In this document: positions 23,581-32,770 of the stretch, piece by piece
Numbering within the stretch: position 1 is the first letter of the stretch
Layout of the letters: the number at the start of each line of letters is the position of its first letter
Origin: Acidobacteriota bacterium
GTDB taxonomy: Bacteria > Acidobacteriota > Vicinamibacteria > Fen-336
Length of the DNA stretch: 33,073 nt
NCBI GenBank assembly: GCA_022340585.1
Contig: JAJDNS010000191.1
Location: 1 to 33,073, forward strand
Direction: 5' to 3'
Notes under the pieces: generated by a model
The model's input: only the letters and a program-made list of their open reading frames with translations
Databases searched by the model: none
Told to the model about the DNA's origin: nothing
Translations under genes and position numbers: made by a program

Positions 23581-25292
23581 GTGACCGGCCAGACGGTTTC
23601 GCACCACCGTGTCGGTGAGAAACTGGGCGGTGGAGGCATGGGGGTTGTCTACGCGGCCGAGGACACGCGGCTGCGCCGCCCGGTGGCGTTGAAGTTCCTC
23701 CCCGAAGGGCGATTCGACGAACCGGGGGCCCGAGAGCGATTCGAGCGCGAGGAACGATCCGCCTCGGCCCTGAACCACCCCCACATCTGCACCATCCACG
23801 ACATCGGCGAGCACGAGGGGCAGCCTTTCATCGTGATGGAGCGCCTCGAGGGCCGAAGTCTCAAGCAAGCGCATCGCCTCCGGGAGCTTCAGCAACGAGG
23901 AGATCCTCGAACTGGGTCTCCAGGTGGCGGATGCTCTGGACGCGGCGCACGGCAAGGGGATCGTCCACCGCGACGTCAAGCCCGCCAACGTCTTCCTCAC
24001 CGAGCGGGGTGATGCCAAGGTGCTGGATTTCGGGCTGGCGAAGGTAGCGGAAGCCCAGGGCGAGCTGGAGACCGAAGCTCCCACCGAGGCGCGCGAAGAG
24101 CACCTGACCAGCCCCGGCACGGCGGTCGGAACGGTGGCCTACATGTCACCAGAGCAAGCGCTGGGGAAGGTACTGGACGCCCGCACGGATCTGTTCTCCC
24201 TGGAGTGATGCTGTACGAGATGGCGACGCGGGCGCTGCCCTTCCGGGGAGCGACGTCGGTCGCAGTCTTCAACGAGATCATCAACAAGACCCCGACCTCG
24301 CCGGTCCGGCTGAATCCAGAGCTCCCGGAGGAGCTGCAGAGGGTCATCAATCGGTGCCTGGAGAAGGACCCAGACCTGCGCTACCAGTCGGCACGGGATC
24401 TGATGGCCGAGCTGAAGCGGCTCCGACGCGACACGACCTCCGGGGCCTCCCGGGCGCATTCGGTGGCCCGGCGGGAGCGACCTCGTCGCGAAGTACTCTT
24501 CCGCGTCGCCCTCGGAGCGCTGGCCGTGGTGCTCGTGCTGGCCGCCGCCACCGCCTGGCTGCTGTCGAAGAGATCGTCCAGGGAACTCGCCGCTCCGGTG
24601 AGGATCGTGCCCTTCACCACCGACGGAGGCTGGAAAGAGAGTCCCCGCCTCTCCCCGGATGGGGAGAGGGTGGCCTACGCCTGGGACGGTTCAGACGGTG
24701 GAAAGTTGGACCTCTACGTCAAGGCCCTCGGTGTCTCTACGTGACGGACGCCGACGGCGGTGTTCCTCGTCGGCTGACCCGGGAGCGGTCCTGGGACGGG
24801 ACGGGAACGTGGTCGCGGGACGGACGGTGGATCTACTTCAAGTCGGATCGGTCCGGCGACCTGCAGATCTGGAAGGTGCCCGCCGAGGGAGGCGAGGCGA
24901 CACAGGTCACGCGCGGAGGGGGCTACCTCGCTCTCGAATCATGGGATGGCCGGCATCTCTACTATGCGAAGTCCGTCTTCGGTGGCGGGATCTGGCGCGT
25001 TCCCGTCGACGGTGGTCCGGAGGTCGAGGTCACACCAGGACCTATGTACTGGAACAATTTCGCAGTCGCCCGGACCGGCCTCTACTTCGCGGTCAACGAC
25101 GAGCGCGGGCGAGCTCCGGCTGTGAGAGTCGAGTACCTGGACGTCGAGTCCGGACGGTCCTCCGAGATCCACCGCTTCGAGAGGCCCATGGAGGTCCGCG
25201 GGTTGCACGTCTCGACCGACGAGGAGTGGATCCTCCTGGGAGCGGCCCCCCCGGACTCCTCCGAGCTGATGCTGGTGGAGAACTTCCGTTGA
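23581..25292 (+). pseudogene. broken Ser/Thr protein kinase with TolB-like propeller
   Basis: The gene encodes a PknB-type kinase: [43 protein letters not shown] and [10 protein letters not shown] transmembrane helix (VALGALAVVLVLAAATAWLL) and a WD40/TolB-type propeller follow (WSRDGRWIYFKSDRSGDLQI, WKVPAEGGEATQV). The frame is broken. An extra G near 23869 (CTC AAG CAA G CGC ATC) shifts the frame after EGRSLKQ. A missing G near 24202 (CTG GAG TGA for CTG GGA GTG) creates a stop after DLFSL. A third break at about 24735 joins the first propeller blade to a much later one, so several blades are missing. The first two could be sequencing errors; the third looks like a real deletion. The start is GTG 23581 ([16 protein letters not shown]). 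Confidence 0.8.
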
Positions 25293-25323
25293 AGGCGGGA
25301 CCAACTTCCACCAGGAAGGCAAG

Positions 25324-25602
25324 TCAACGCTGCGCAGCAGCCTTCGGTAGCTCTATCGACCGACCGGTCACGGCAGCGTAGAGGACGTCAGGGTCGATGT
25401 CCGCTCCGTTGGGCCAGACGACGGTCCCAAGCTCCGGATCGACGCGGACCTCGGCGAAGCGCTCCGGCTCCACGAGAGGTGCGAACACACCCTCCCAGTG
25501 GACTATCCCGTCGAGGTCGATCTCCCCTTCGACGCCGTCCGCAAAGCGCACGTGCAGCCAGTGTCCACTCAGGGCTCGAACCTCGACGACGTCGACCAGC
25601 AT
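25324..25602 (-). CDS. DUF2442 domain protein
   Basis: This small protein of 92-95 aa is a single DUF2442 domain: MLVDVVEVRALSGHWLHVRF, ADGVEGEIDLDGIV, GVFAPLVEPERFAEVRVDPE, then GTVVWPNGADIDPDVLYAAV. The family often sits beside DUF4160 in what look like toxin-antitoxin pairs. Here no DUF4160 gene is adjacent; instead the gene follows the OPT transporter stop by 18-27 bp on the same strand. The start is either ATG 25611 (MRGMLV) or ATG 25602 (MLVDVV). The second gives the usual N-terminus and is annotated here. It converges with the kinase pseudogene. Its role is unknown, and membership of the transporter operon is inferred from spacing only. Confidence 0.85.
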   Translation of the reverse strand: MLVDVVEVRALSGHWLHVRFADGVEGEIDLDGIVHWEGVFAPLVEPERFAEVRVDPELGTVVWPNGADIDPDVLYAAVTGRSIELPKAAAQR

Positions 25603-25629
25603 GCCTCTCATTCTAGCGGTTCGATGGGA

Positions 25630-27708
25630 TTAGTCCGCCCGCTCCCGGCGCGAGTCCCAGTAGACGTACATCGCCAGCGCGAGGAACACGGCGAGGCCCA
25701 GCCAGTTCCCCCAGTGCCCGAGCCAGGCCCCCATCCCAAGGAAGGCGGCCTCGGTCAGATCGGGCACCAGAGTCCATCCCATGGAGTCCTCGACGAAGCG
25801 CAGCAGCGCCGCGAACACTCCCACGAGGGCTCCGCCGGCGATGAAGCCGGAGGCGATGAGGGTCCCCTTGTCGTGCCGGGCCTTGGCCACGGTGGCGTCG
25901 GGGGAGGACCGCTTGAGCAGCCAGGCCACGAGCGCTCCGACCACGAGGGGCGAGTTGAGCTCCATGGGGAGGTACATGCCCAGGGCGAAGGCCAGCGCGG
26001 AGATCCCGCAGAGCTCAGCGGACACCGCGAAGACCGCACCCAGGCCGTAGAGGAACCACGGCGCCCCCGCCGTCCCCATCACCCCGAGCAGGACGGCAGC
26101 CATGGCGTTGGGCTGGGGGGCGGCCAGGGGAGTCGGGTGCTCGGGCCCCGGCGAGAAGCCGTAGACGCGGGCCAGGAGGAGGATGACCGCGGTGGTGGCG
26201 GCGGAGGCGATGACCGAGGCGAGGAGGTTGGAGATCTCGATCCGGCGGGGGGTGGCCCCGAGCCAGTAGCCGATCTTGTACTGGGTGACGAGGGAGCCGC
26301 TCATCGAGAGCGCGGTGCACACCACCCCGCCGATGAGGAGGACCTGGAGCATCCCGTCCTCTCCCGAGAGACCCATGGCGGAGAGCGCCACCGCGGTCAC
26401 GATCAACGTGGTCAGGGTCATCCCCGAGATGGGGGTGATGGAGATCATGGCGATGGCCCAGGCCGAGACCGCGGCGAACAGGAAGGCGATCACCAGGGCG
26501 AGAAGGGTGGCGGCGAAGGCGATGGCGGTGGCCTTCTCGTTCCCCACCAGGACCGAGAAGCGGAAGTAGAGGAAGACCGCCAGGCCGGTAGCGGCGATGC
26601 CCAGGAGGTTGAAGGACATGGGCAGGGCCTGGTCGGTGCGCTCCTCGCTCGTCGCCTGCCCGCCCCCCTGCACGAGGCGAGCGATCTCGCCGAACGCCTG
26701 CCGCGAGGCCTGGAGGATGATGGGGGACATCTTGAGGATCGAGATGATCCCGGCGGCGAAGATCCCACCGATGCCTATGGGCCGGACGTACTCGAAGAAG
26801 ATGTCCTCCGCCGGCATTGCGGACAGGGCCGGCATCCCCGCGGTGATGGGCCCCTGGATGAACTCGCCCAGGTAGGCGAACAGGGGGACGAGAACGAAGA
26901 ACGACACCATCGACCCCGCCATGATGATCGACGCGTAGTCGAGCCCCATGATGTAGCCCAGCCCGAGGACCGCGGCCGAGGTATTGAGGGTGAAGACCGC
27001 CTTGTACTTGTCGGTGAAGGCCTGGAGAGACCCGATGGCCCCGGTGGAAAAGTTCTCGGCCCAGCCCCGCATCGACGGGCCCACGAAGTCGAAGACCGCG
27101 GCCAGGGCGGCGGAGTAGGTCAGCACGAAGGCGCTGCGCCCGCCCCGCTTGCCCGCCATGAGGATCTCGGTGGTGGCCCGAGCCTCGGGATAGGGCAGCT
27201 TCCCGTGCAGGTCCCGGACGAAGTAGCGCCGGAAGGGCGCGAGGAAGAAGACGCCGAGGAGAGCCCCCAGGAGCGGCACGAGGAAGATCTGGAAGAAGGA
27301 GGACCGCCCCTCGAGCCCCAGGATGAAGATGGCGGGCATGGTGAAGACAGACCCGCCGGCCACGATGCCCGAGGTGGCCCCGATGGCGAGGATGTTGACG
27401 TTCTCGAGAAGGGTCGAGGCCCGGGCGTGCATGGTGTGGACGACGAGGGCCGAAAAGCCCACGGCGAGGATCGAGATCGGGATGGCGGACTCGATGCCCT
27501 GCCCGAGCTTCAGGGCGAGGTAGGTGGCCGCGGCCGAGAACACGATCGACCACAGGACCCCCTGGACGATCGACCGAACCGTGACCTCGGGCACGAGCTT
27601 GCCCGCGGGGACGACGGGCACGTAGCTCTCGCCGGGCTCCAGCTCCCGAAAGGCGTTGTCCGGCAGGTGATCGTCGCCGGCGGTCAAGGGGGCTTCGTTG
27701 TCGCTCAT
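25630..27708 (-). CDS. OPT-family oligopeptide transporter
   Basis: This 692-aa polytopic protein belongs to the OPT superfamily, whose members import small peptides or metal chelates across the cytoplasmic membrane. It has about 14-16 hydrophobic segments. Family landmarks include ELTVRSIV-type PEVTVRSIVQGVLWSIVFSA, YLALKLGQGIESAIPISILA, NVNILAIGATSGIVAGGSVF and RDLHGKLPYPEARATTEILM. The length fits prokaryotic OPT proteins (TIGR00733-like). The ATG at 27708 follows CGGAGCCAGCTTC. The M1 aminopeptidase stop is only 24 bp upstream on the same strand, so peptide uptake and intracellular peptide cleavage appear to be co-transcribed. Confidence 0.93.
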   Translation of the reverse strand: MSDNEAPLTAGDDHLPDNAFRELEPGESYVPVVPAGKLVPEVTVRSIVQGVLWSIVFSAAATYLALKLGQGIESAIPISILAVGFSALVVHTMHARASTLLENVNILAIGATSGIVAGGSVFTMPAIFILGLEGRSSFFQIFLVPLLGALLGVFFLAPFRRYFVRDLHGKLPYPEARATTEILMAGKRGGRSAFVLTYSAALAAVFDFVGPSMRGWAENFSTGAIGSLQAFTDKYKAVFTLNTSAAVLGLGYIMGLDYASIIMAGSMVSFFVLVPLFAYLGEFIQGPITAGMPALSAMPAEDIFFEYVRPIGIGGIFAAGIISILKMSPIILQASRQAFGEIARLVQGGGQATSEERTDQALPMSFNLLGIAATGLAVFLYFRFSVLVGNEKATAIAFAATLLALVIAFLFAAVSAWAIAMISITPISGMTLTTLIVTAVALSAMGLSGEDGMLQVLLIGGVVCTALSMSGSLVTQYKIGYWLGATPRRIEISNLLASVIASAATTAVILLLARVYGFSPGPEHPTPLAAPQPNAMAAVLLGVMGTAGAPWFLYGLGAVFAVSAELCGISALAFALGMYLPMELNSPLVVGALVAWLLKRSSPDATVAKARHDKGTLIASGFIAGGALVGVFAALLRFVEDSMGWTLVPDLTEAAFLGMGAWLGHWGNWLGLAVFLALAMYVYWDSRRERAD

Positions 27709-27732
27709 GAAGCTGGCTCCGGGCGGCTGGGG

Positions 27733-29514
27733 CTACGCGTCGTACTTGTCCATCACCGCCTCGGAGACGCGGCGGGACAGCTCGTGGTAGCCGGGCGAGG
27801 CGGCGGCGTACACCTCGCGGGCGAGGGCCCGCGTGCGGGGAGTGGCGCCCAGGGCCTTGTAGAGGGGGCGCAGGTACTTCATGCGCCCTACGCGCAGCAG
27901 CACCTCGCGCACCCGCTCGAAGACCGGCTCGTAGTCGGAGGCGGCGGCGATGGTCAGCCACTCCACGAGGATCTCGTAGTTGCCCCGTTCGGTGAGCTCC
28001 AGGTTCTTGTCGAGCCAGCGGCAGGCCTCCTCGTCGAGGGGCCTGGGAAGGCGCTGCAGGTACACCAGCATCTCCGCCGGAGACCAGCTCTCGATCTGCG
28101 CCGCGGTCGGTCTCTCCCCGTCAGCGAAGCCGTCGGCGAGATTGTCCAGCGCCTCGAGCTGGGGGGAGCGGAACACGGGGGCGTTCTTCGGCATCCCGGG
28201 CTCGTACAGCCACTCCTGGGCGCCCACCTGGTCCGCCGCCCCCGGAAGCTCCTGGTTCACGAAGTTCATGAACTCCTCGGTGGTGATGGAGGTGAAGCGG
28301 AACCTCTCGATGTAGCTCCGGATGAAGGCGTCGAAGCGCTCCCGGCCCGCCGTTCGCTCGAGCAGGGCCATGAAGCGGGCCCCCTTCTCGTAGGGGATGG
28401 AGGAAAAGACGTCGTCGGGATCGGTCCCCTTCAGGTCGTTCCGCAGCCGGGTCACCGCGGCGTCGGCGCCGAAGCGCTTGAACTCCGCCTGGAGGGCCTT
28501 CTCGCCGATGGCCCAGCCGAGGGCAGCGGCGTCCTGCCCGTGCAGAGCTTCCACGATGCGCCGCTCGGCCCAGACGGTCGCCCCCTCGTTCAGCCAGAAG
28601 TGGTCCACGCTGGCGTTGGTCACGAGGTTGCCGGTCCACGAGTGGGCGAGCTCGTGAGCCACGACGTCGACGAGGGACCGGTCTCCGGCCAGGAGCGTGG
28701 GGGTCAGGAAGGTCAGCCGGGGGTTCTCCATGCCGCCATAGGGGAACGACGGCGGCAGGACGAGCATGTCGTAGCGATCCCACTCGTAGGGGCCGAAGAG
28801 CTCCTCCGCCCTCGTGATCATGTCCTCGATCCCGGCAAACTCGTGCTCGGCGGCCTCGACCGTCTCCGGCTCCGCCCACACCCGAGAGCGCGGCGAGAGG
28901 GCGCGGGAGTCCAGGTTCCCCACCGCCAGGGCGATGAGGTAGGTCGGGATGGCGTGGGGCATGTCGAAGAGGTAGGTCGTGGTCCCCGGTCGATCGCCAG
29001 GACCCTTGCCCGCCGACCCCGCCGACATCACCGCGGTGAGGTCGCTCGGGACGGTGATGGCCGCCCGGTAGACCACCCGGGCCCGGGGCGAGTCCTGACA
29101 TGGCATGCAGGTGCGGGCGTGGATGGGCTGGAAGTGGGTGAAGACGAACGGATGCCGCTTCCCCTCGGTCTGGGCCGGATCGAGCCACTGGAGCCCGATG
29201 GCTTCCGGTGAGGTGACGTACTCAATCGTCACGCGGCGCGTCCCCTCGGGCAGGTGGATCCGGAGCCGCTTCCCGAGGATCGGCTCCTCCTCTCCCCGGT
29301 CGAAGGGGATCGGCTCGCCGCCCTCCCCCTCCACCGAGTAGATCTCCAGGTCCTTGGTGTCGAGGTCGAGGGGCCCCTCGGAGGGCTCGCCGAGGTCGAG
29401 CATGGCCCACCCTTCGAGGCGGTGCTCCTCGAAGTCCACCTCGAGCTCCAGCCCGAGGTGCCGAGTACGCGGCTGGGAGTCGTCGAAGTACGAGTGCGGA
29501 TCGGTCCGGGCCAT
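27733..29514 (-). CDS. M1-family zinc aminopeptidase, LTA4H-like
   Basis: This 593-aa metallopeptidase removes N-terminal residues from peptides. The N-terminal beta-saddle domain (1-200) is followed by the substrate motif YGGMENPRLTF (about 259-269). The zinc site is HELAHSWTGNLVTN with His287, Glu288 and His291, and the third ligand is Glu310 in HFWLNEGATVWAERR. Overall length and the C-terminal helical domain match the leukotriene-A4-hydrolase/cold-active aminopeptidase branch rather than the longer PepN. No signal peptide is seen, so it is probably cytoplasmic. The ATG at 29514 has AAAGGAGACACCG upstream. It is the first gene of an apparent operon with the OPT transporter and the DUF2442 gene. 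Confidence 0.95.
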   Translation of the reverse strand: MARTDPHSYFDDSQPRTRHLGLELEVDFEEHRLEGWAMLDLGEPSEGPLDLDTKDLEIYSVEGEGGEPIPFDRGEEEPILGKRLRIHLPEGTRRVTIEYVTSPEAIGLQWLDPAQTEGKRHPFVFTHFQPIHARTCMPCQDSPRARVVYRAAITVPSDLTAVMSAGSAGKGPGDRPGTTTYLFDMPHAIPTYLIALAVGNLDSRALSPRSRVWAEPETVEAAEHEFAGIEDMITRAEELFGPYEWDRYDMLVLPPSFPYGGMENPRLTFLTPTLLAGDRSLVDVVAHELAHSWTGNLVTNASVDHFWLNEGATVWAERRIVEALHGQDAAALGWAIGEKALQAEFKRFGADAAVTRLRNDLKGTDPDDVFSSIPYEKGARFMALLERTAGRERFDAFIRSYIERFRFTSITTEEFMNFVNQELPGAADQVGAQEWLYEPGMPKNAPVFRSPQLEALDNLADGFADGERPTAAQIESWSPAEMLVYLQRLPRPLDEEACRWLDKNLELTERGNYEILVEWLTIAAASDYEPVFERVREVLLRVGRMKYLRPLYKALGATPRTRALAREVYAAASPGYHELSRRVSEAVMDKYDA

Positions 29515-29655
29515 CGGTGTCTCCTTTCGCGACGTCAGAGGATACTACCGGTGGCGGCGCTGGCGGATTCCGGGTGACTCCGGCGGCCCGTCGGGGCCGC
29601 GCTGGGGCGGGCCCATGCCGGGCCCCGGACCGCAACAAAGCGAACCGGCGCGGGC

Positions 29656-30411
29656 TCAGAGCGCGGGCGAATCGGCCCCCGGGGCATCCACCAGGCGCGG
29701 CGAGGCGGAGCCCTCGGGTCCGAGGAGGATCTCGATCCGGCGATTCTGACGGCGCCCCGCTTCGGTTTCGTTGGGCGATCGCGGCCGATACTCCGAGCGG
29801 GCGACCGCGGAGAGCGTGCTCGGGTCGACTCGGGCCTCGTCTTGGAGGAAGCGCACCACGTTGGTGGCGCGGGCGGCCGAGAGCTCCCAGTTCGTCGGGA
29901 ACCGCTGAGCCAGGGCCCCGCGAATGGGAACGTTGTCGGTGTGGCCCTGAACCTGGATCGAGCGCCCCTCGGTCTTCTCCAGTACGCCTCCGACCTTCCT
30001 CAGGATGGCAATGCCCGCCGGCTTGAGGGCCGACTCCCCCGAGTCGAACAGCACCTCGTCGACCATCTCCACCCGCAGCTGGTCGCGAACCCGCTCGACC
30101 TGCACCTGCTTGTCCGCGATCTCCTGCTCCAGCTCGCTCAGGAGCTCGTCCTGGGCGGAGTGAAGCCGGACGAGCTCGGACTCCTTCTTCTCGACCTCTT
30201 CGGTCAGCTCGGCGCTGGCCTGCACCAGCCGGGCACGGATCACGTCGAGGTCGGCCGCGCGGCGGCGGTACTCCGCGGCGTCCTGGCGGGCGACCACGAG
30301 CTGGTCCTGCAGGGCTTCGAGATCCCTCTGCTGATTCCCGAACAGCCAGTAGCCGAGAGCCCCACAAGCCACCAGCAGAAGCACCAGGAGCCCGATGATC
30401 CACTTCGCCAT
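29656..30411 (-). CDS. OmpA/MotB-domain envelope protein with coiled coil
   Basis: This 251-aa protein has an N-terminal hydrophobic anchor (about 4-24, WIIGLLVLLLVACGALGYWLF). The LVAC inside it could be a lipobox, but the hydrophobic stretch continues past Cys16, so a plain transmembrane anchor is also likely. Residues of about 27-115 are a charged coiled coil. The C-terminal OmpA-like domain (about 118-232) has VLFDSGESALKPAGIAILRK, IQVQGHTDNVP, ELSAARATNVVRFLQ and GRRQNRRIEI, which bind peptidoglycan diaminopimelate in this family. The ATG at 30411 has GGGAGGGATC upstream. It is divergent from the GH127 gene. A flagellar MotB role is unlikely without a MotA neighbour. Confidence 0.88.
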   Translation of the reverse strand: MAKWIIGLLVLLLVACGALGYWLFGNQQRDLEALQDQLVVARQDAAEYRRRAADLDVIRARLVQASAELTEEVEKKESELVRLHSAQDELLSELEQEIADKQVQVERVRDQLRVEMVDEVLFDSGESALKPAGIAILRKVGGVLEKTEGRSIQVQGHTDNVPIRGALAQRFPTNWELSAARATNVVRFLQDEARVDPSTLSAVARSEYRPRSPNETEAGRRQNRRIEILLGPEGSASPRLVDAPGADSPAL

Positions 30412-30520
30412 GATCCCTCCCTCTCGAATGGCCCTATTGTCACAGACGGCCGCAACCGGCTCGGTGACGGAGGCCACCATGCGCAGTCTGTTCCTCGAGC
30501 CGGCGCCGAACGGTCGGCGT

Positions 30521-30549
30521 TTGACTTGCCGGCCGTCCGGTTAGACGAT
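30521..30549 (+). promoter_or_regulatory. weak sigma-70-like promoter upstream of GH127
   Basis: TTGACT at 30521-30526 is a good -35 match, and a poor -10 match (GACGAT) lies 17 bp on. It is 39 bp upstream of the GH127 ATG. The -10 is weak enough that this is only a suggestion. Confidence 0.25.
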
Positions 30550-30587
30550 CCCGCTGAAGCTCACCTGATCCCTCTGGAGGTGAACCC

Positions 30588-32657
30588 ATGGTACGACACC
30601 GAGGTCCGGTCACCCGAACAGAGATCCCCGCAATCCCACGGCCAGGAGGCAGCACCGGCGGCACCGTCCTGCTCGCCCTGGCACTGATGGCGGGCGTGCC
30701 GGCCAACGGCGAGACGGGTTCCCGTGGTGACTACCCCATCCGGCCGGTGCCCTTCACCGCGGTGACCGTTGCCGACGGCTTCTGGTCGCCCCGGCTCGAG
30801 ACGAACCGCACCGTCACCGTGCGCTACGACTTCCAGAAGTGCGAGCGAACCGGACGCGTCTCGAACTTCTCGAAGGCGGGGGGGCTGGAGACGGGCGACT
30901 TCGAGGGGCTCTTCGGGTTCAACGACTCGGACGTCTACAAGGTCGTGGAGGGAGCCTCCTACGCCCTCAGCCTGCAGCCGGACGCCGAGCTCGAGCACTA
31001 TGTCGACGACCTGGCGGTGAAGATCGCCGCTGCTCAGGAGGACGACGGCTACCTCTACACCGCGGGAACGATCGGGGCCCTGGCCGAGGACCCCATCTGC
31101 TGCGTCAGCCGGCCCCGCTGGGCGGACCTGAAGTCCGGACACGAGCTGTACAACCTGGGCCACTTCTACGAGGCGGCGGTGGCCCACTTCCAGGCCACCG
31201 GGAAGCGCACGCTCCTGGACGTGGCCCTCAGGAGCGCCGATCTCCTGACCACGGTCTTCGGCCCCGGCAGGAACATGGGTGTCCCCGGGCACCAGGAGGT
31301 GGAGATCGGCCTCGTCAAGCTGTACCGCGCCACCGGGGAACGGAAGTACCTGGACCTGGCCCGCTTCTTCCTCGACCAGCGCGGCAACCCCGCCGGACAC
31401 GAGCTCTACGGGGCGTACAACCAGGACCACGAGCCGGTGATCGAGCAGACCGAGGCGGTGGGGCACGCGGTCCGCGCCGCCTACATGTACTCGGGCATGG
31501 CCGATGTCGGAGCCCTGGCCGGAGACCAGGCCTACGTCGACGCCCTCGGCCGACTCTGGGACAACGTGGTCGGCCGGAAGCTGTACCTCACCGGGGGCAT
31601 CGGCGCCCGCCACGAGGGAGAGGCCTTCGGCGACGACTACGAGCTGCCCAACCGCACCGCCTACGCCGAAACCTGTGCCGCCATCGCCAACGCCATGTGG
31701 AACCACCGTCTCTTCCTCCTCCACGGGGACGCGCGATACCTCGACGTCCTCGAGCGGGTGATCTACAACGGAGTCCTGTCCGGCGTCTCCCTCGACGGTG
31801 AGCACTTCTTCTACCCGAACCCCCTCGCCTCGGACGGCCGGTACGCCTTCAACCAGGGGGCCACCGGTCGCAAGGGCTGGTTCGACTGCTCGTGCTGCCC
31901 CACCAACCTGGTGCGGTTCCTGCCGTCCATCGCCGGGTACGTCTACGCCCAGCGGGAGCGAGATCTCTTCGTGAACCTGTTCGTGGCCGGTAGTGCGGAG
32001 ATGGACCTGGAGGGACGCCCGGTGCGGGTCCGGCAGGAGACGCGCTACCCCTGGGACGGTCGGGTCGCGATCACCCTCGAGCCCGAGCGGGCCGAGGAGC
32101 TCACGCTCCACGTCCGCATTCCCGGCTGGGCCCGGGGACGCCCGGTCCCCAGCGATCTCTACCGCTACGTGGACGACCACGAGGAGCCAATCGTTCTCGC
32201 GGTCAACGGCGAGCCGCACGAGGTCGAGCTCGTCAAGGGCTTCGCTGCCATTCGCCGCACCTGGGAGAAGGGCGACACCGTCGAGCTCACTCTGCCCATG
32301 CGCGTCCGTCGGGTCGTGAGCCACGACAAGGTGCAGGCCAATGCCGGCCGCGTGGCCCTCGAGCGCGGCCCCGTCGTCTACTGCGCGGAGGGAGTGGACA
32401 ACGGCGGCAAGGTCTTCAACCTCGTGCTTCCCGACGACGCGCCCCTCGAGGCGCAGGCCCGCGACGGCCTCCTCGGCGGCGTCACGGTCATAGAGGGCCG
32501 GGCGCTGGGGCTCTCCCCCGCCGAGGACGGCCGCTCCGTCGTCACGAAGGAGCGGGACTTCGTGGCCGTTCCCTACTACGCCTGGGCCCATCGCGGAGAG
32601 GGCGAGATGGCGGTCTGGCTCCCGCGCCGAGTGCAGCTCGACTTCCGGGTTCCGTAG
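30588..32657 (+). CDS. GH127 beta-L-arabinofuranosidase family enzyme
   Basis: This 689-aa secreted enzyme belongs to GH127 (DUF1680), which removes beta-L-arabinofuranose with a zinc-bound cysteine nucleophile. A long N-terminus with a hydrophobic segment (about 24-40, GGTVLLALALMAGVPANG) acts as the signal. The active-site residues keep the spacing of Bifidobacterium HypBA1: Glu345 (GEAF, acid/base), Glu361 and Cys363 (YAETC), and Cys434, Cys436 and Cys437 (FDCSCCPTN), corresponding to HypBA1 Glu322, Glu338, Cys340, Cys415, Cys417 and Cys418. Cys436 is thus the predicted nucleophile. The ATG at 30588 follows CTGGAGGTGAACC. It is divergent from the OmpA-like gene and followed by a hairpin. 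The sequence suggests use of arabinosylated plant or glycoprotein glycans. Confidence 0.93.
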   Translation: MVRHRGPVTRTEIPAIPRPGGSTGGTVLLALALMAGVPANGETGSRGDYPIRPVPFTAVTVADGFWSPRLETNRTVTVRYDFQKCERTGRVSNFSKAGGLETGDFEGLFGFNDSDVYKVVEGASYALSLQPDAELEHYVDDLAVKIAAAQEDDGYLYTAGTIGALAEDPICCVSRPRWADLKSGHELYNLGHFYEAAVAHFQATGKRTLLDVALRSADLLTTVFGPGRNMGVPGHQEVEIGLVKLYRATGERKYLDLARFFLDQRGNPAGHELYGAYNQDHEPVIEQTEAVGHAVRAAYMYSGMADVGALAGDQAYVDALGRLWDNVVGRKLYLTGGIGARHEGEAFGDDYELPNRTAYAETCAAIANAMWNHRLFLLHGDARYLDVLERVIYNGVLSGVSLDGEHFFYPNPLASDGRYAFNQGATGRKGWFDCSCCPTNLVRFLPSIAGYVYAQRERDLFVNLFVAGSAEMDLEGRPVRVRQETRYPWDGRVAITLEPERAEELTLHVRIPGWARGRPVPSDLYRYVDDHEEPIVLAVNGEPHEVELVKGFAAIRRTWEKGDTVELTLPMRVRRVVSHDKVQANAGRVALERGPVVYCAEGVDNGGKVFNLVLPDDAPLEAQARDGLLGGVTVIEGRALGLSPAEDGRSVVTKERDFVAVPYYAWAHRGEGEMAVWLPRRVQLDFRVP

Positions 32658-32663
32658 AGTGCT

Positions 32664-32694
32664 CTCCAGGGGGCACCCGGTGTCCCGGCTGGAG
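32664..32694 (+). terminator. stem-loop after the GH127 gene
   Basis: CTCCAG (32664-32669) and CTGGAG (32689-32694) pair exactly, with an inner partial stem GGGCAC/GTGTCCC. It begins 7 bp after the GH127 stop. There is no strong U-run (GACGGTCGTTGG follows), so it may work as a weak or Rho-assisted terminator. Confidence 0.45.
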
Positions 32695-32770
32695 GACGGT
32701 CGTTGGGGCTTTCCGGGGCGTCCACACCATTACGGCCTGCGCCCTGGCGGATGTCGCCCCGGGGCTTCGA

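Noticed and set aside
25498..29211. A 1237-codon open frame on the plus strand
   Set aside because: It lies antisense to the OPT and M1 genes, reads as low-complexity Gly/Arg/Glu/His sequence, and has no domain. Long antisense frames are expected at this G+C content.
29600..29632. G+C-rich inverted repeat (GGGCCC twice) after the OmpA-like gene
   Set aside because: GGGCCC is self-complementary, the stem does not extend, and no U-run follows, so a terminator call is not supported.
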